The notes below the pieces were generated by a model. The model was not told where the DNA came from. It saw only the letters and a list, made by a program, of their open reading frames with translations, and ran no database searches. 64,000 nt of DNA from Gaetbulibacter_A sp043876815 (GTDB lineage: Bacteria > Bacteroidota > Bacteroidia > Flavobacteriales > Flavobacteriaceae), in contig NZ_JBAWKA010000006.1 of the NCBI RefSeq assembly GCF_043876815.1, positions 1 to 64,000 of the forward strand. The letters are read 5' to 3'. Shown here in pieces: positions 61,008 to 64,000 of this stretch; position 1 is the first letter of the stretch, and each line of letters opens with the position of its first letter. Position numbers and translations under genes: made by a program.

Positions 61008-64000
61008 TTAAAAGGGATTAATAGTAAATGAGAATGAACAGTTTTTGGCATCTATTCGATAAGGCTTATGAGCCAAAGCTCTTTTATCCCAGCTGTTATC
61101 GCCACCAACTCCGGTTTGTTTATAATCAATATGTAACCATACTTTGTTTTTTGGAGTGATGTCTATGGTGTGCCTTTGCCCTTTCGTATTACCGGGATCG
61201 AATTCTTCCAATGGATTTTTGTGAGCTGAAAATGAGATGGAATTATTTGCTGTAAAACGAATCCCTTGACCTTCTTTTTTCTGAAAAGATACCCAACGAA
61301 CATCAGTACGATAACCGTTCTCCTGAGGTCGGATGTAGGGCACATAGAAATCTTCAACCTTAGCCTTATAAAGCCCTACATGAGCAGCGGTATTTCTATC
61401 TGAATAATTTTCAAAAGGGCCTTTTCCATAATACTCAACATGATCCATATCTTGTTGAATAGCCAACCGGAGGCCATAACGAGGCATGAACTCTAAAGTT
61501 TCAGGGTTTTGGGCTTTCAATTCAGATTCAATGTGTATTTGTCCGGCTGAATTTACCGTGTAGGTGATAATATTATTTGATTCAATTTGCGGATAATAGA
61601 ACTCATATATAAAACGGCATTCATCTTTCCCAAGCTTTTCGCCCTTAATTTTACCTTTAGGTTTTACGAAAGTAAAAGTTTTTAATTTAGGATTTTTTGC
61701 AGCGTCTCTCCATTTAAAGTAATGGGAATCATTATCTCTGTTAGCTTTCCAAGCTCCAAAATCATTATCCGTAGGAGCACGCCAAAAACTGAGGTCTAAA
61801 GGTTCAGATAACTGTTCTTTGCCATTAAACTTAATAGATTGCAAGCCCAAACCTTGGCGATTGAAGACATATTCATAGTCTGAACCGAATACCGTATATT
61901 GATCTGATTTTGAATCATATTTTACCTGGAGTTTTTTACCATCAACCACTTTTTGAAGGGCTTTTGCCGGTGCTTGTAGTAAAAATTGATCGCTTGCTAA
62001 TTCATGGTATTTATCAAGTAATGGTTCATCATTATTTAACATGACATTAAAATTTATGAAGTATTCCTTTTCTGGAAGCTTATTATCGATCGGAACTATT
62101 TTTATCGTTGTTGTTTGCTGTGCAGGGATAGGAGGAATTAGTATGGTGTCCTGTTTTATTACTAATCCATTTTCAATTACGTTGTAAGTGAAAATCAAAT
62201 TCGCAGTATCTATGAAAAAGTTTTCATTAAATATTTTAAAAGTTTCATTGTCGACCTTTTCAAAATGAATCGGCTGATGCGCTTTCTTTATCTCCCAAAC
62301 TGCTGGATGTGGTTCTCTGTTGGCTCCAATAATGCCATTGGCACAAAAATTATTGTCGTGATGTACACCTTCTGGTTCAAAATCACCACCATAACCGTAA
62401 TATACAGTACCATCTTCCGCTTTCATTTCCAGGCCTTGGTCCATCCAATCCCAAATAAAACCACCCTGTGCTAAAGGGTTACTTCTAATCCAATTCCAAT
62501 TGTCTGCAAAATTACCGTTACTATTACCCATAGCGTGACTGTATTCGCACCAAAAGAATGGTCGTTTGTCGGCGTTGGAAAAATCTTTTTGATGATTAAG
62601 ATGATCTTCTTCTATTTTTGATATCGGGGCGTACATCCAACTAATAACATCGGTTGTTCTTGGTTTATAATCCCACTTGCCATTTCGGCCGGAACGTTCG
62701 TAATGCACTGGTCTTGAAAGGTCATAGGATTTTATCCATTCGTAAGTATTTAGGAAATTAATACCATTCCCAGCTTCATTACCCAATGACCAAAGAATAA
62801 CGGAAGGATGGTTGATATCCCTTTTTACCATTCTTTGAATTCTTTCCAGATGCATTTTTTCGAATTGAGGATCTTGGCCGAGAGTTACACCATTTTCATA
62901 ACCATAACCATGAGATTCAATGTTAGCCTCATCGATAACATAAATTCCGTAAGTATCGCAGAGTTCATACCATAAAGGATCATTAGGGTAATGCGAGGTA
63001 CGAACAGCATTGATATTGTATTTTTTGAAGTCCTGAATATCTTTCAGCATCGTTTCTTTTGTAACCACATGACCGGCAATGGGATCATGTTCATGGCGAT
63101 TTACCCCTTTAAGTAAAATGGGTTGCCCATTCACCAGCAGTTGACCATCTTTTATTTCGGAAGTTCGAAATCCTACTTTTAATTTTGTTGCATCTAATTG
63201 AAGACCTTTACTATTACTTATGGTGATCTCAAGGTTATATAACTTAGGGTTTTCTGCAGACCAGGGTATAATATCCAAGTCAGTAGATTCAAAATTCACA
63301 CTTTCGATGGTATTAGAGGATATTTTAACTTCTTTACTCCTTGAAATAATTTCATTCGAACCATCTTTTAATTTCAATTGGACTGTGAAGTTACCTTCTT
63401 TTTTATTTCCATTTTTTACAGAAATAGTACCCTTCAATAAACCTTCTTTATAATTTGATTTGTTTAGGCTAGCCTCTGTTTCAACATTGAAAATTCTTTG
63501 ATTATGAGTTGCATAGAGAATAACATCACGTTCAATGCCGCTTAATCTCCAAAAGTCCTGATCTTCTAAATATGATCCATCACACCATCGGTAAACTTCA
63601 ACTGCTATATTATTTTCTCCTTCTTTAACGAATGAAGTTATATTAAACTCTACCGGGGTTTTCGATCCCTGACTGTATCCTACTTTTTCACCATTAACCC
63701 AAAGATAAAATGCCGAATTTATACCGCCAAAGTGAACAAAGATCTCTTTCGAATCCCATGATTTATCTATAATGAATGTTCTTTTGTAACTGCCTACGGG
63801 ATTATTATCATGAGGAATATAAGGGGCGTTCTTAGGAAATGGATACTCTACGTTCGTGTAAATAGGGTAACCGTAACCTTTCATTTGCCAGTCAGATGGC
63901 ACTTCAATATCGTCCCAATTTGAAACGTCAAAATCATTTTTATAAAAATCTGTGGGTCTTTCAGCAGGTTTTGAAGCCCAGTTGAATTTCCACGTACCAT
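61008..64000 (-). CDS. LacZ-type beta-galactosidase, GH2 (5' end beyond the window)
   Basis: At least 997 residues. The frame runs to the window edge (64000), reading TWKFNWASKPAERPTDFYKN before VPSDWQMKGYG, so the GTG at 63902 is not the start. Domains in order: sugar-binding jelly roll, immunoglobulin-like domain, TIM barrel with GNEAGNG (acid/base Glu) and FWCEYSHAMGNS (nucleophile Glu), a further Ig domain, and the C-terminal beta-sandwich of LacZ-type enzymes (YYGKGPFENYSDR). It should cleave terminal beta-galactosides. A secretion signal cannot be judged since the start is missing. The GH43-like gene follows after 3 bases. Confidence 0.93.
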   Translation of the reverse strand, partial: GTWKFNWASKPAERPTDFYKNDFDVSNWDDIEVPSDWQMKGYGYPIYTNVEYPFPKNAPYIPHDNNPVGSYKRTFIIDKSWDSKEIFVHFGGINSAFYLWVNGEKVGYSQGSKTPVEFNITSFVKEGENNIAVEVYRWCDGSYLEDQDFWRLSGIERDVILYATHNQRIFNVETEASLNKSNYKEGLLKGTISVKNGNKKEGNFTVQLKLKDGSNEIISRSKEVKISSNTIESVNFESTDLDIIPWSAENPKLYNLEITISNSKGLQLDATKLKVGFRTSEIKDGQLLVNGQPILLKGVNRHEHDPIAGHVVTKETMLKDIQDFKKYNINAVRTSHYPNDPLWYELCDTYGIYVIDEANIESHGYGYENGVTLGQDPQFEKMHLERIQRMVKRDINHPSVILWSLGNEAGNGINFLNTYEWIKSYDLSRPVHYERSGRNGKWDYKPRTTDVISWMYAPISKIEEDHLNHQKDFSNADKRPFFWCEYSHAMGNSNGNFADNWNWIRSNPLAQGGFIWDWMDQGLEMKAEDGTVYYGYGGDFEPEGVHHDNNFCANGIIGANREPHPAVWEIKKAHQPIHFEKVDNETFKIFNENFFIDTANLIFTYNVIENGLVIKQDTILIPPIPAQQTTTIKIVPIDNKLPEKEYFINFNVMLNNDEPLLDKYHELASDQFLLQAPAKALQKVVDGKKLQVKYDSKSDQYTVFGSDYEYVFNRQGLGLQSIKFNGKEQLSEPLDLSFWRAPTDNDFGAWKANRDNDSHYFKWRDAAKNPKLKTFTFVKPKGKIKGEKLGKDECRFIYEFYYPQIESNNIITYTVNSAGQIHIESELKAQNPETLEFMPRYGLRLAIQQDMDHVEYYGKGPFENYSDRNTAAHVGLYKAKVEDFYVPYIRPQENGYRTDVRWVSFQKKEGQGIRFTANNSISFSAHKNPLEEFDPGNTKGQRHTIDITPKNKVWLHIDYKQTGVGGDNSWDKRALAHKPYRIDAKNCSFSFTINPF

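Overview
The window looks like chromosome of a marine, polysaccharide-degrading member of the Bacteroidota, most likely a flavobacterium. The DNA is AT-rich, there are two SusC/SusD pairs, a hybrid two-component regulator, a type IX secretion sorting domain, FG-GAP/UnbV lipoproteins and several sulfatases, and starts generally lack strong Shine-Dalgarno sequences. No species can be named from the sequence alone.

Region 1 (1-4.9 kb) is an array of small, mostly unrecognised genes, all on the + strand. They are separated by imperfectly palindromic spacers: four well-preserved ones of about 130 bp, one of 60 bp and two degenerate ones. Each of five cassettes begins with GTT plus 6-7 bases whose exact reverse complement sits just before its end, and these bases differ from cassette to cassette. 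This is the hallmark of integron gene cassettes with attC sites. No IntI-type integrase is visible, so it resembles an integrase-less cassette cluster (CALIN) or a related undescribed cassette system. It is the most unusual feature of the window.

Region 2 (5.0-9.3 kb) is an integrative element on the - strand: a VapE/VirE-type primase-associated ATPase, a small HTH protein, an unknown protein and a tyrosine recombinase with a full catalytic set. A repeat-plus-terminator (9319-9366) follows, and a near copy lies at 13654-13698. The segment between the copies (9.4-13.6 kb) carries small stress-type proteins (DUF1328, lmo0937-like, CsbD-like), an outer-membrane barrel, a lipoprotein, an AraC-type regulator and a cupin.

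Region 3 (15-43 kb) is a LacI-regulated glucoside locus. A LacI gene diverges from SusC/SusD. Then come two paralogous FG-GAP/UnbV lipoproteins, a membrane-anchored GyrI-like protein, a chimeric gene remnant, a vanadium haloperoxidase/PAP2 protein, a GH13 lipoprotein, a SusB-like GH97, three MFS transporters, a neutral-type trehalase, a PfkB kinase and a GH13_18 sucrose-phosphorylase-like enzyme. The same perfect 18-bp palindrome precedes SusC and the kinase/phosphorylase pair, which predicts a single LacI regulon. The inferred role is surface capture and periplasmic trimming of alpha-glucosides, import of disaccharides such as trehalose and sucrose, and cytoplasmic cleavage.

Region 4 (43-64 kb, - strand) is a second polysaccharide utilisation locus running off the right edge: LacZ-type GH2 (partial), a GH43 protein resembling exo-beta-1,3-galactanases, a sulfatase, a decayed esterase, a hybrid two-component regulator, a possible 37-residue membrane peptide, SusC/SusD, a GH128-like lipoprotein, a T9SS-sorted protein and two more sulfatases. 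A sulfated beta-galactan is the most economical substrate guess. The two loci converge with a 9-bp gap at 43035-43043.
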